Part shown: positions 34,801 to 46,568 of the stretch, piece after piece
Layout: the number at the start of each line of letters is the position of its first letter
How positions within the stretch are numbered: the stretch's first letter is position 1
Assembly (NCBI GenBank): GCA_946699065.1
Contig: CAMPDV010000389.1
Span: forward strand, 186,001 to 250,000
Direction of reading: 5' to 3'
DNA length: 64,000 nt
Origin: Loxodes magnus
Taxonomy: Eukaryota > Ciliophora > Karyorelictea > Loxodida > Loxodidae
Notes under the pieces: model-generated
Seen by the model: the letters and a program-made list of their open reading frames with translations, nothing else
Told to the model about the DNA's origin: nothing
Database searches by the model: none
Translations under genes and position numbers: made by a program

Positions 34801-35831
34801 AAAAAGCAAGAATCACTAGAAGGTAAGGAATAGAATTTTAGGTTATGGACTATAAGATCTGAAATAGCGAAGTTAAGCAATCTCTATTGAATGAATAAGA
34901 TAGCATAGTTTGAACTTAAAGGCTACCGAATTATTAATTCGTTTTGGTAAAAGTAATATGCAGCAAGGAAGAAGATACGAAGAAATAATTACTTTGCCTA
35001 ATAGGTTTGCAACAAAAGTCAACTAAGTAGAGAGTTAAGATATCAAATTGATATCTAAGGAAAGTCTTCGACTAATCGAAGTAATAAGAGTATCTATATT
35101 TTAGATCCTAGACGAGCAACCTTCTTGAGATTAAAGTAAGATATGGAATTGATATGTGATATTAACAATTTAAAGCACCTTTGGTTAGCATCAACAATTA
35201 AAATAAATACTCAACTCTTACAAATAACAAAACTACTAGAGTAAATTAAGCTACTAGTTCATTGGAAGTAAAGCTGCTCAAGCACACTTTCTTAATCAAA
35301 GATATAGCAACATATCATAAGATCTTCTTACTAAATACCCAAAGATTATAAGCATGAAGCGAGTCTTAAAAAAAGTCAAAAATTGTAGCTTCTTCATTAT
35401 AAAATCCTAGAATTTTTATCATACGCTGCTTTTGAACTCTCTATCAATATAACTAAAATTTCTTGGATCTTAGTATTCCTAAATGTTATTAAGCTTGGAT
35501 ATATCATTCATATGATATTATGATCTTTTTCTGTTAGTTAATGATTCATCTTGTGAAAAAGGGTTGTGAGAGTTCATCTTAAAAATATTAACGCCTCTCA
35601 AAAACTAGATGAATAGACTTAAGTCCTCAAGTAAATAGCTTTTCATAATCTAATTACCTTTAATTGATTAAGGCAAATGATACCTTACTCGGCTAACGTT
35701 TGCTCTACCGATTCTATCAAGATTTAATTATTTGTTACCTTAAAATTTTGATATTTAATCTCTATAATAGCTGCATGATAGTTAAAAGGTATTTAATTTG
35801 ATTAAAATGATCTAAGGATCTAAATTTTGAC
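34801..35831. other. no gene I can support
   Basis: The first ~400 bp continues the duplication shared with 58650-59080. The remainder is AT-rich without a recognisable frame. Confidence 0.35.
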
Positions 35832-36566
35832 TCAAAATCTCTTAATCATAGTGCTTCTTATAAGTTTAGCAAAATAGCAATATTTCTTAACTTTTTTGGT
35901 ACTCTATCCAATATTTTATTTTACATTCATGCCTTTCCTCTATCCTAGCTTCTACCTTCTTAGACTCACTTTTTAACTTCAGATTCTATATCCCCAGCCC
36001 ATTCAGATTTTGTCTTATTTCCCTCTCATTTAATTCACTTTTCTTTTTATGGTTTTTCACTTTGGTTTTGAGCTATAAACTTCGATTGCTTCTTATAACG
36101 TTCTTTTATGCTTTTTGTTTCATCTAGTTTTAAACATAATTTCCTTACCTTTTAAGTCCTCGTGAATTTTCTAAATTACTAAAGTAACTTTAAATGGTTT
36201 GTTTCATCTAAGCTTTAGAATTTGAATTTCTGAGGATTAAGTAAATTGATCACTTCTTATTTTACCATTAGACAGCATCCAAACACTTACAGACATATAA
36301 ATTAAGCTGCTTGCATCTCTACAAGTTTGTTCTGGTTGGTGAAAGGAATCTGATCTCGTTTTGGTGGATTTCTTGAAGTTAAGGAATGATAAGAAACTAA
36401 TTCTTAACTGCAGAAGTGATCGAGCTCTATTGCTTATTTCAGCCAGCTTTCCATCCTTAGATTTTCTACTACCTACTTCTCCTTCCCTAAGCTCGATATC
36501 TTCTTGTTTCAACCTGCTTATTCTGGTAAGATACATTGTATAAGATAAATATTCTTTCTTAGTCAT
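35832..36566 (-). CDS. hypothetical protein with possible Myb/SANT-like segment, 244 aa
   Basis: Open from ATG 36564-36566 to TGA 35832-35834 (245 codons). The first 55 residues are charged and possibly coiled-coil; 110 residues contain no in-frame TAA/TAG. At about residues 147-175 the stretch R-W-N-K-K-H-K-R-T-L-Q-E-A-I-E-V-Y with a downstream K-W-K-T-I resembles a SANT/Myb repeat; both W are TGA. Five or more TGA codons occur in frame, so the true stop may be earlier and the C-terminal 60 residues are doubtful. The Myb reading is a suggestion only. Confidence 0.38.
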
Positions 36567-36639
36567 TCTAGCTGGAATGACATAAATAGGTTACAAAATT
36601 AAAAATAGAATATAGCAGAGAGTATTTATTGAAAGTACT

Positions 36640-37381
36640 ATCAAAGTTTGCTTCAAGAAAAAGCTGCAAGAAGCTGATAGTACTAAAGAGTAGAACCATT
36701 GAGATCTGTAGTTGAACCAGATAAATAATAAGGGTATAAAATCAAGCCATTCAAAGAGTAGCCTATTATCTTCAAACTAATCTAGTTTGGCCATTAGAGA
36801 ATTGAGGCCTAGATATAGCTAGTAAGTGTAAGACCGAATGCTTTTATAAACCCTTAGAAAAGCTTCCTGTTATCTTGAGCTAAATTTTAAAAGACCTTAA
36901 GAATAAGAGTTAATAGAGACTGGCTATTTTAAAAGAATTTATCAAGGCAATATCAAATAATTCTCTGTCATTAATTTAAAGCCTAAAATAGCTTAATTCA
37001 ATTAGTCTTCAACGTAATGGAAGCTTAGTATTAGAATCTGAATAACTGGATTAATATCATTGTTGATTAGATTAGGCCAATATAATCTATGGCTTCATAA
37101 TAAAGTCTAACAGAGTCAGTACAATCGTAAAGAACTAAAGTTTTAGAAGCTTAAAAGAAGAGAAGCTTTGATACTGAGTTTCCTTACACTTAGACAAAAA
37201 ATCGGTTAGCGAAGGTAAATCATTTGCAAAATAGATTCTTCTTCTATAAAGGTATTTTCTTAGTATATTAGTAGCCATTCGAAAACGTTGCAACAAGCAA
37301 AGTCAATTTATCCAGAAAGGCAGCCTAAGATCTTAAAGATTAAAAGATTAAGCGTCAGGTAGGAAAATAGTCCGAATGTGA
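36640..37381 (+). CDS. hypothetical protein, start unclear
   Basis: The frame ending at TGA 37379-37381 is protein-like from about 36840 (L-S-Q-I-L-K-D-L-K-N-K-S-Q-Q-R-L-A-I-L-K-E-F) to a basic C-terminus. Upstream, a second frame reads a serine-rich segment (36640-36860), which suggests an intron or frameshift between them. Divergent from the ORF at 35832-36566. No family recognised. Confidence 0.33.
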
Positions 37382-37894
37382 CTAATAAAAAGCTTAAATG
37401 CTAGTTAAGTACCATGTCTTGCTAGATTCATAAAGGATGAAAAATGCTAGTCTGCAAATTGGACAGAAAGAAGTAAGGTTATCAGACTAAAATCCATAGA
37501 AACCAAGAAACGGTACTATTATGACACTTTGCAGCATTTTAAATTACATCACTCTAAAGATAAAACTTACCAAAATCCCTTTTCTCTGTTACTTCTCTAA
37601 AGGCTCAAATTAGCGCAGCTACTTCTTCATATACAAAACTTCAAACTCTTTTAATTCGATTTTCTATATGTAAACTCCTATAAAAAAGGATTTATAAAGT
37701 CAATCTAATAGTTTTCTTAAATACTCATGCATTCATCAATAGATGTAAAAAGGGGTTCAAAGCAGACATTCATTTACTGAAAAAAGAGAGAGAAATTTCA
37801 TTAAAACAGATTTATTTATCCTTCAATATATAAATAGGGATTCTATATATAGAACTGTCTTAATTCTAATAGAAATACGAAAATTGCAAAAAAG

Positions 37895-39756
37895 ATGGGA
37901 GCTAGTTTATGTAATAAAAAAGGAGCAAAAAAGTATTAAAAAGGGAAATACATTGAAGCTGTCAGTTATTTTAATAAAGCTATTGAAAAGAATCCTAATG
38001 ATGCAGTATTTCATAGTAATAAACAGATGCACTGATGAACTTAGGCAGATTCAACGAAGCTTTAGAGAGTTATGATATAGCTATTAAGCTAAATCCCAAT
38101 AATGCGATTACTCATAGTAATAAAGGAGACACGCTAAAATGCATGGGTAGAAATACAGAAGCTATAATTTGTTATGATAAGGCTCTATAATTGAATCCTA
38201 ATAATGCAATAACGCGTAGTAACGAAGGCATTGCGATGAATAATTTAAAGAGATATAACGAAGCTTTATAGAGCTATGCAACTGCTCTTAGACTTAATCC
38301 TAATAATGCAATTACATATACTAGCATTGGAGCTGTATTCAATAACTTAGGTAAATATAGTGAAGCAATCTAGAATCTAGACAAAGCTATTCAACTAAAT
38401 CTAAATTCCCCGGTTCCCTACTAGCTTAAAGGTTTTCTCTCTATAAGCTAGGAAATTATACCAAAGCCATCGAAAGTTGTGATTATACTATCTAGCTTAA
38501 TCCTTAATACGTAGAGGCTTATTATAATAAGGGCTTAGTGCTACAAGCTTTAAAAAAACATTAGCAGACATTCGAATGCTTCAAAACAGCACATAAGCTT
38601 GACTTTAAACTTTAGATTCCCTAAGGGAAAGTAGAGTAAGAAGTTATCTAAAAGCAGACTAATTTAAAACTTGAATATATTAGGGAAATTTTACGTTCAA
38701 ACATTGCTGGAAATGATATCAGGCCTCAAATAAGAATTTGGAACTATAAAGATTTAATTCCTAATATCTAGTTTCTTGAAAGCTTGCAAGTATTAGGTGA
38801 AAGTGCAAGTGGAACTGTTTATAAGTTTAAATTCGATAAAACTGATTATTCCCTTAAAAAATGAAGTAAAGCATTGAACTGTAAAAACTAATGGACAAAT
38901 TCTATCTTGAGTGTAAGGCTCTTTTGTGTGTAAGCAATTCAAGAGTTCTAAGACTTGTACTAGTCTCAATCGATACTTCAGTACAAGGAAAATACTATTT
39001 TTTCCTTCTAACTGATTACAAGCCTAAAGGAAGTTTATACTAAGTCATTTAATCTAAAACACTATTTATGGAATGTGAAGTAGGGTCTCCTTTAAGATTT
39101 TATAAGAAGCTAAATTTGCTTAGTTAGATAGGTGAAGGTTTGAAGGCAATCCATTCTAGAAGCTTGATTCGAAGAGATATGAAATCTCTTAATGTTCTAT
39201 TAGATGATTCAAATTCACCTAAAATAGCTGATCTTGGATTATTACATGAATCAAGTGTAAAAACTACAAACGATTAAAGAGAATCACTTCAATGAATGTC
39301 TCCTAAGCAAGCTAAAAGAGTGATATCTGATCTTTAGCCTGTATAGCAGTAGAAATATTTAACGAGCAAATACCTTATCCAGATCTATCTACATATGTAT
39401 AAATTTCACAGGCAGCTTGGGACAATAAAAGAATCCCTTAATTCTTATACGAAATAAATTAAGCCCCAGAATTAGCCTAACTACTAAAATAAAGCTTTAG
39501 CTATGAGCAAAATGACAGATCTGATATTTATACCTTTCACGATTAGATAGATTAGTTAAAATAAAAGTGGCAATAACTAAGTCAATAGAAGAAAGCTGCG
39601 ATTTAGAATAATTAAATAATTAGCTAGTAAAGAGTAAACAATCAGAACGCTCCTTAAGCTGCTAATACGCAATAATAAGATTAATAGATTGATACATAAA
39701 TAGGGTTTTAAATTAGGTAGCCTAGTATTTTGAGGATGAAAGAGAGATAGTATTGA
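37895..39756 (+). pseudogene. TPR-kinase copy with several frameshifts
   Basis: Starts M-G-A-S-L-C-N-K-K-G and has six to seven TPR units, then a kinase domain and a long Q-rich tail ending at TGA 39754-39756; total length is not a multiple of three. Frame breaks are visible at about 38020 (one base missing after S-N-K), 38440 (one T missing in K-G-F-S-L), 38870 (N-lobe) and 39305, where about a dozen codons of the M-A-P-E region are missing. The catalytic loop reads R-R-D-M-K-S-L-N (H changed to R) and A-D-L-G is kept. Either a pseudogene or, for the one-base breaks, assembly errors; the larger deletion argues for a pseudogene. Confidence 0.82.
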
Positions 39757-39989
39757 TGAATAGAACAAAAAATGATATCTTATTATATATTTTAAGTTAT
39801 TAAAGATATGGGGAAATTAACTAATTTTCGCTTTCTTGTTTGAGAGTAAAAAATGTAAGCTCTAAGCCAATTAAAATATGGCTAATGAATGGCTTATATA
39901 GTAATCTTAACATAAGTCACTTCAGCTTTAGCTCATTCCTCTTATCTTATAATTTTCTAATTAATCTGATTATTTACTCAGTCAACCCA

Positions 39990-40450
39990 TTAGAAGCAAG
40001 GGTTTGCTACTTCATATGACTATATAAAACCTAGGTAAATATGGTAAAAATAAGGAATTCATAGAAATACCTAAGAAAACTGATTCTTATCTAATTAGAT
40101 CTGCATTGACAATGAAGATATTCTGATACGCTGGGTAGAAATGTAGGAAAAATTTAATTTCTGAGCTAAACTATTAAGTTTAAGCATTTCAAATGATGCA
40201 GCCTATAAAAGGAAAAACGTGTTTTAGTCTAGCAAACTAAGTATGAAGAAGCAATAGAGTGTATAGAATAGCTGATTAGTGCTATCCTTATAATATTTTT
40301 GCCTACACTTACAAAGAACTAGTTTGAGCAGACTCAATAATTTTGAAACATCATCAGAAAGCTTTAATGCTATTAATAATTTAGTTCCTATCTATTTGGA
40401 AGCTAATTGTGTTAAAGAGATCACAACAAAAATAGTCATTGAAAATGAAC
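39990..40450 (+). pseudogene. TPR remnant
   Basis: One recognisable TPR helix pair (K-Y-E-E-A-I-E-C-I, 40225-40260) with broken surroundings; a relic of the TPR family on the plus strand. Confidence 0.4.
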
Positions 40451-40609
40451 ATCAAAAATGAACAAATAATTTTCGAGTAAATGTGCTAAAGTGTAAACAT
40501 TTGACATCAATATGAGGAAGGCTTATAATTGTCTGAATAAAAATTAAGAACTGATAAAATAAAACAAGAGAAAGAAAAAGAATGGAGTGCCTGTAATTCT
40601 TCGGTAATT

Positions 40610-41720
40610 AAATTTAGAAAATTAAGCTTCTTGAAAAATCTGATTTAAGATTTCCTCCAAAATTCTTGAAATAACTAACCAGATTAAATGATTTTGTAAA
40701 TTTCCTTTCGAGTTTAAATCAAGTTAGAAGGCAAAAATTGAACTTACCTAATTTGCTATCATCAATATTCACTCCTCCAGCTTTAAAACTCTTAATGGTT
40801 GATTGAAAGCAGTGTTTTCGACTCGAAATGGTAGTCTTTTATAAGGTTTATAGATTTTATTTTTAGAGGAATCTTTTGAAAGCACAATTAATTCCTTCTA
40901 TGCTAATTAGATAGATTGTAGTTAATCTATCAGCGCCTAGAAAGCATAAGCTTTTTAAAAAGTGCTCACTAGGAATTAAATCTCTATAATTCCATACTCA
41001 TATCAATAATCTATTTCATAGCAACACCTTTAGATTTAAGAATAGCTATAAATCTTTAACTTTTTTTCTTTTAGGAGCTATTATTTTTTGTTTTAGCTGT
41101 ACAACTTTATTAAAGCACTTAAGTGCTTCTTAACCTTTTCATTAATCTTAGAGTTCTAGATCTTTACGATAAAAAAGCATCGACATATTCCAGTCTTAGC
41201 TCGATATTTGTATTAATATAATTGATTGCTTCAATATTATTTCCATATTTATAGAATAAAATATCATATGCTTATAGGGAAATGCGATATTCTAATTTAA
41301 TTTATAAGTTTTTTCGCAGTTCTCAATGGCTTCTTTAAATCTTTCTTATTATTGAATTCAGCTACTTTGCTTTTATAATCAGTAGCATCAAAAGAGTATA
41401 AATGGCTATATTTTAGGACTCTTTTTAATGTCTTAATTCAAGTCCTCGATATCTTCCTCATTTTTTTAATCTGACCTAAAGCTTGCGCATTACTAATTTA
41501 AACACAAATAATTTAAGAATTCATTTTTAAAGTTCTGCTGGAGTTTTCGATATCCTATTTGAACAACATATCTCCTTTAATTTCATATGCATCATTAAAG
41601 TTATCATCAAGCTCGTAGTTTCTTTAAAGTACCGTAATATTTCAGTTCTCTTTCTTTTTATGATCAATTCTTCGCCTTGGATATTAAAATCTTAAGCTTG
41701 CTATATTTTAAAATTTCTGA
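40610..41720 (-). pseudogene. TPR-kinase fragment lacking the kinase C-lobe
   Basis: On the minus strand: a family-like start near 41700, several degraded TPRs, the linker and the kinase N-lobe up to the region before the catalytic loop (40700-41000). It then ends. Multiple indels. It lies just downstream of the pseudokinase gene at 42339-45173, mirroring the arrangement at 45.3-55.7 kb. Confidence 0.7.
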
Positions 41721-41997
41721 TTTTTCTTCTGTTCTAAAATACCTTTTTAGCCATTAAAGTAACTTAAAGTAATTTAGCTTTAATAATACCTAATAATAGT
41801 AATTATTTAGATTAACTATTTTAAAGTTCCATATCTATATAAGTCATTATACATTCTAAATCTAATCAAAAATACTTTAACAACTAGGTTTTTTAAACTT
41901 TGCTTGAAAAATAACTTTCAAGATTTACAGTCTACTTTGATTTTTTGATTTGAGACCTTTCTCTAAACTGTTAGCATTTTAGGTGATATTAGATTAA

Positions 41998-43331
41998 GTT
42001 AGATGTAGACTGCTAATCTGTACAGATACTGCTTAAGCTTATCTTAGCCTGTATATAAACTAATAATCAGATCTAATTGTTACTAAAATTGGTCATAATC
42101 AGTTTCTTAAGTAAGTGGCTAGATAATTAGATTAGCAATGCTGAAGTAATAAACATGATTAGTTGATAAAGTTAAATAGTAGTTAACTAAGCTTTAGTAC
42201 TATTACTGTCTGAGTAATATATTATTAGTTACTTGGAAGACTTTAATAATTAGAGTTTTAGATAAAAGCTATTGATGGTTAAGTAATATAAGACTTAATA
42301 ATAAGACTTTAATATTAAAATAGTTTAAGTATTCAACTTCACATCTCTTATGCACTCTATCTGAAAGCTTCTCTCATAGGTTAGTGACTTGTACCTTCAT
42401 ATGGATTGTACTTTTATTTTATTTTATCTAACTAGCTTATAAAAGTATCTATGTTTGGTCTTATATTCTCATCGAAAGCTAAGCATCTGTAGAATAGATC
42501 AGCTAATAAAGGTTCTTGTTATATTTCGCTTGAAAACATAGGAATCATTTTATTGACATAAACTATTTATCTTAGCTATGATTGCCCTGGATAAAGAAGT
42601 GCTTCATTGAATAGCTCTACTCCTATACAACCTAAAGATCAAATATCACTCTTTTTAGTCACTTTCTTTTCAAATTATTCAGGAGCCATTCATTGATGTT
42701 CCCCTTTTTATTGTATTGCTGTTAATCAGTTATCTTAATAAAATAATCCAAGAGTTAGTATTATAGGACAATCTTAATCATCTATCAGAATATTAAGAGA
42801 TTTCATTTCTTTATGAATTAAGTTTCTAGCGTGAATACCCTACAAACCCTCTGCTATTTAACTAAGTAAATTAAGTTTCTTATAATATCTAGATTGAGTG
42901 TCTTTTAATAACTACTTTGTCTATATTATTTAGAATAAACTTCCTTTACTCTCTAAATCTGTCAAAATACCTAACTCTTAACTATCTATTGCAAATCCTA
43001 TAAGTCTTTAAACTCTTTAGCTCTTTATTAGCGCAAGTTCTTTGCATTCAAATCAGAACTAGTCTATTAGTTTATCACTCTATACGTTAAATAGTTTAAG
43101 TCCATACATTCTTCCTTAGATACTAATCAGATAAGTTGCTCCAAACTAATCACTAACCAACTTCTACAGCTTCTATAGAAATTAATTATCAGGAACTAAA
43201 TCTCTATACTTCCATATTCTTATTTCACTATCTCTATCTATTTCTTAGAAGAACTTCCTAATCTCTTCTTCTGTTATTCTATTCTTCACTTAGTTTACTT
43301 AACTTGAAAGCGTAAATAAAGGAATTTCTAA
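41998..43331 (-). repeat. 1,334-bp direct repeat, copy 1
   Basis: Aligns without a single indel to 52934-54267, at roughly 98% identity by eye, the first ~850 bp almost identical. It covers the kinase domain and about 340 bp of 3' flank of the pseudokinase gene. Confidence 0.93.
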
Positions 43332-45173
43332 ATTCTGATCTAGTTAATATTCTTAAATGAAGCTCTCTAATGCTTCCAGATTTTAATTAAAAGCTTGAAG
43401 ACATTGATCTTTATATTCTTAAGAAACTGCGAATTAAGGATCAAGTTAGATATATGCATTGAAGCATTAGATAGCTTCAAGAACATTTCCTAATTTAAAG
43501 AGAGAAAAACTTTTATGTTTGAAGTAATTCGGTTTAGTTGGATTGAGTTTGATGGCTTAGTTAAAGCTTTCAGTGGCTTCATAATATTTATCAGCATTAT
43601 AAAGTGCAAGTCCTTTATTGAAATGTGCATATTCATCATAAGGATCTAGTTTAAGCGTTGTATTAAAACTCTAGATTGCTTCACTGTATTTCTTCAATTA
43701 TTTTAAAGCAATCCCTTTATTATAATGAGCAGCTACATAGTTAGGACTTATTTAAAGAGCCATATCATAACTTTAGATTGCTTCACTATGTTTCCCTAGT
43801 TATTTTTAAGCATTTCCTTTATTTTAATGAGCAGCTGCATAGTTAGGATTTATTTAAAGAGCTTTATCGTAACTTTATAATGCTTCGCTGTATTTACATT
43901 ATTAATTAAGTGCAAGTCCTTTATTGAAATGAGCATTTTCATAATAAGGATCTAGTTTAAGAGCTGTATTAAAATTCTAGATTGCTTCATTGTATTTCCC
44001 TAATCGATATAATGCAATCCCTTTATTACAATGAGCAGCTACATAGTTAGGATCTATTTAAAGAGCCTTATCATAGCTTTATACTGCTTCATTGTATTTC
44101 TTCAATTATTTTTAAGCAATCCCTTTATTTTAATGAGCAGCTGCATAGTTAGGATCTATTTAAAGAGCTTTATCGTAACTTTATACTGCTTCGCTGTATT
44201 TACATTATTAATTAAGTGCAAGTCCTTTATAGAAATGAGCATTTTCATCATAAGGATCTAGTTTAAGAGCTGTATTAAAATTCTAGATTGCTTCACTGTA
44301 TTTCCCTAATCGATATAATGCAATCCCTTTATTACAATGAGCAGCTGCAAAGTTAGGATCTATTTAAAGGGCCTTATCATAGCTTTAGATTGCTTCACTA
44401 TGTTTCCCTAATTATTTCAATGCAATTCCTTTAATTTAATGAGCAACTGCATTGTTAGGATCTATTTAAAGAACCATATCATAGCTTTGAATGGCTTCAC
44501 TATGTTTCCCTAATTGATATAATGCAATCCCTTTATTACAATGAGCAACTGCATAGTTAGGATCTATTTAAAGAGCCTTATCGTAACTTTATACTGCTTC
44601 ACTGTATTTCTTCAATTCTTTTAAAGCAATCCCTTTATTATAATGAGCAACTGCACTGTTAGGATCTATTTAAAGAGCCTTATCTTAACTTTATACTGCT
44701 TCATTGTATTTCCCTAATTGATATAATGCAATCCCTTTATTACAATGAGCAACTGCATAGTTAGGATCTATTTAAAGAGCCTTATCGTAACTTTATAATG
44801 CTTCGCTGTATTTCTTCAATTCTTTTAAAGCAATCCCTTTATTACATAGAGCAACTGCATAGTTAGGATCTATTTAAAGAGCTGCATTAAAACTCTAGAT
44901 TGCTTCGCTGTATTTCCTCAATTATTTTAAAACCATTCCTTTATTTAAATGAGCAGCTTTTTGACTAGGATTTAGTTTGAGAACGTTATCGTAGCTTTAG
45001 ATTGCTTCATTGAATTTTTATAGATATTAAAGTGCTAATCCTTTGTAAAAATGAGCAGTTACACAATCAGGATCAAGTGCAATAGCCTTATTAAAGATAT
45101 CGAGAGCTTCAAGGTGATTATTTAGTTTGAGCTTTTATAACCCTTAGTTGATATATTATCTTATTAGAGACAT
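42339..45173 (-). CDS. TPR-repeat protein with predicted pseudokinase domain, 944 aa
   Basis: ATG 45171-45173 to TGA 42339-42341 is exactly 945 codons. About 18 TPR units (residues ~5-620) are very uniform. The kinase domain (~640-920) keeps the fold landmarks Y-G-L-K, Q-W-M-A-P-E and S-D-I-W-S-L-G (both W are TGA). The glycine loop is degenerate (V-S-D-Q-F-G-A-T). The catalytic H-R-D is H-K-E and D-F-G is T-L-G, so the proton acceptor and the metal-binding aspartate are both missing. It is therefore predicted to be catalytically dead, probably a scaffold or allosteric regulator. The long intact frame argues that it is a functional protein and not a decaying kinase. Confidence 0.9.
43350..45100 (-). 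repeat. 102-bp tandem TPR array
   Basis: The block gcaatccctttattacaatg with gagcagctgcatagttagga recurs every 102 bp (one TPR), about 16 times, with blocks of two to five units almost identical to each other. This indicates recent in-frame unit duplication. Confidence 0.85.
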
Positions 45174-45299
45174 TTTATATAATGATATTAAATAGTTAAA
45201 TATATAATTAAAGGTTATTAATATAGTCCACATCTTAGTTCTACTAGACAGGAGAAATAAAGAGAATATATTAAATTCCTAAATTAATTGGCTACAATA

Positions 45300-46560
45300 C
45301 TTCAGATATTTAACCTTGCAGATTAAGTCTCTTTAAAAATTTGATTTCAGATTTCCTTCAGAACTCATAAAATAATTAGCCTGACTTGAAGGCTTTATAA
45401 AATTCTATTTTGGCATATTATCAGGTTAGATGACAAAACGATAAGTTGTCCTCTTCACTAGCATTAAAAGTTAACAGATCTAAAATTCTTAAAGATTGAT
45501 TGAAGGCATAACTTTGTACTCTAGATAGCAGCCATTTATTAAGTTCTTAGGATTTCCTTCTTAATTCATTCTCTTGAATTCCTTTTATATTGATTAGGTA
45601 GATTGTACCTAATCTATCTTCACCTAGGATTCATAAGCCTTTCAAAAATTGTTTAATAGAAAGTAAATCTCTACATTTCCCATTCAAACCTATGTCTCTC
45701 TTTAAAAAATGCACCCTTAAATTTTAAATGATGTCGTATATCTTTGACTGTTATTTTTTTGGAGATACTAGTTTTGGCTTATAGCATAGCTATATTATAA
45801 GTTTCGATTACTTCCTCATTGTTATCTAAATAAAACTATAAAGTTCCTTTCTTATTATAAATCTAAACATTCTAAGATATTTGTTAGATAGCTATTTTGC
45901 TATCAATTGCTTACTCTTTCTTCCTTAATTCAGTTATAGCAAAACCTTTATAAAATAAGCATTAGTTTTATCGGGATTTAATTCTTAGCTTTTTCAAAAT
46001 TTTTGCTATCACTTCTTACTTTTTTAACCTTAATCAAAATAATCCCTTTAAGATAGAAGCTTAAATATGCTGAGATTTACATATATGGCTTTTTCATCTT
46101 TTCTTTAGCTTCAATATTCTTTTAAACTTAACAGGCGCTAATCCTAAGTAGAAATAGACGTTTGCTAATTAAGATCCTAATTTTATTTCTTTGCTAAATA
46201 TCTGCAAATTAGCTTCAATCTTTTATAGCACTAATTCCGTATTTAAGTAGGCTTCTCAGTTATAAGGATCATATTAAATTACTTCAGTATGATATGTAAG
46301 TTTTGAAAGAACTAAATCTTTAAAATGCTAAACTGTTTGATTCATACCGTGACTCTAATATCTTAATCTAAAATATCAATATCCTTTACCTTACCATTAT
46401 TGATTCTTTTATACTAAGTTTAGCAAAATCTGGATTTAGATAAATCTCTTTTTCAAATTTCTCTTTTCTTTATTCTACTTAAACTAAACTAAAATAGTCT
46501 AGTGACATCTTTAATTGTTAGAATTACTTCCTTCAATTAAAGATACTTTAAAATTATTAA
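45300..46560 (-). pseudogene. TPR-kinase pseudogene, 3' part (downstream of LINE)
   Basis: Kinase N-lobe remnant (45300-45750) and degraded TPRs (to ~46500), same orientation and same truncated design as 40610-41720. The 5' part is at 52000-52665, separated by the LINE, so this looks like one pseudogene split by the insertion. Confidence 0.7.
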
Positions 46561-46568
46561 TAAGTTTT

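Noticed and set aside
36562..36580. Short inverted repeat tcattc/gaatga between divergent ORFs as an operator
   Set aside because: Six-base arms in AT-rich DNA are expected by chance.
43350..45100. Regular ~100-bp repeats as a CRISPR-like or satellite array
   Set aside because: The period is 102 bp and every unit translates as a 34-residue TPR in one frame of a gene; eukaryotic context.
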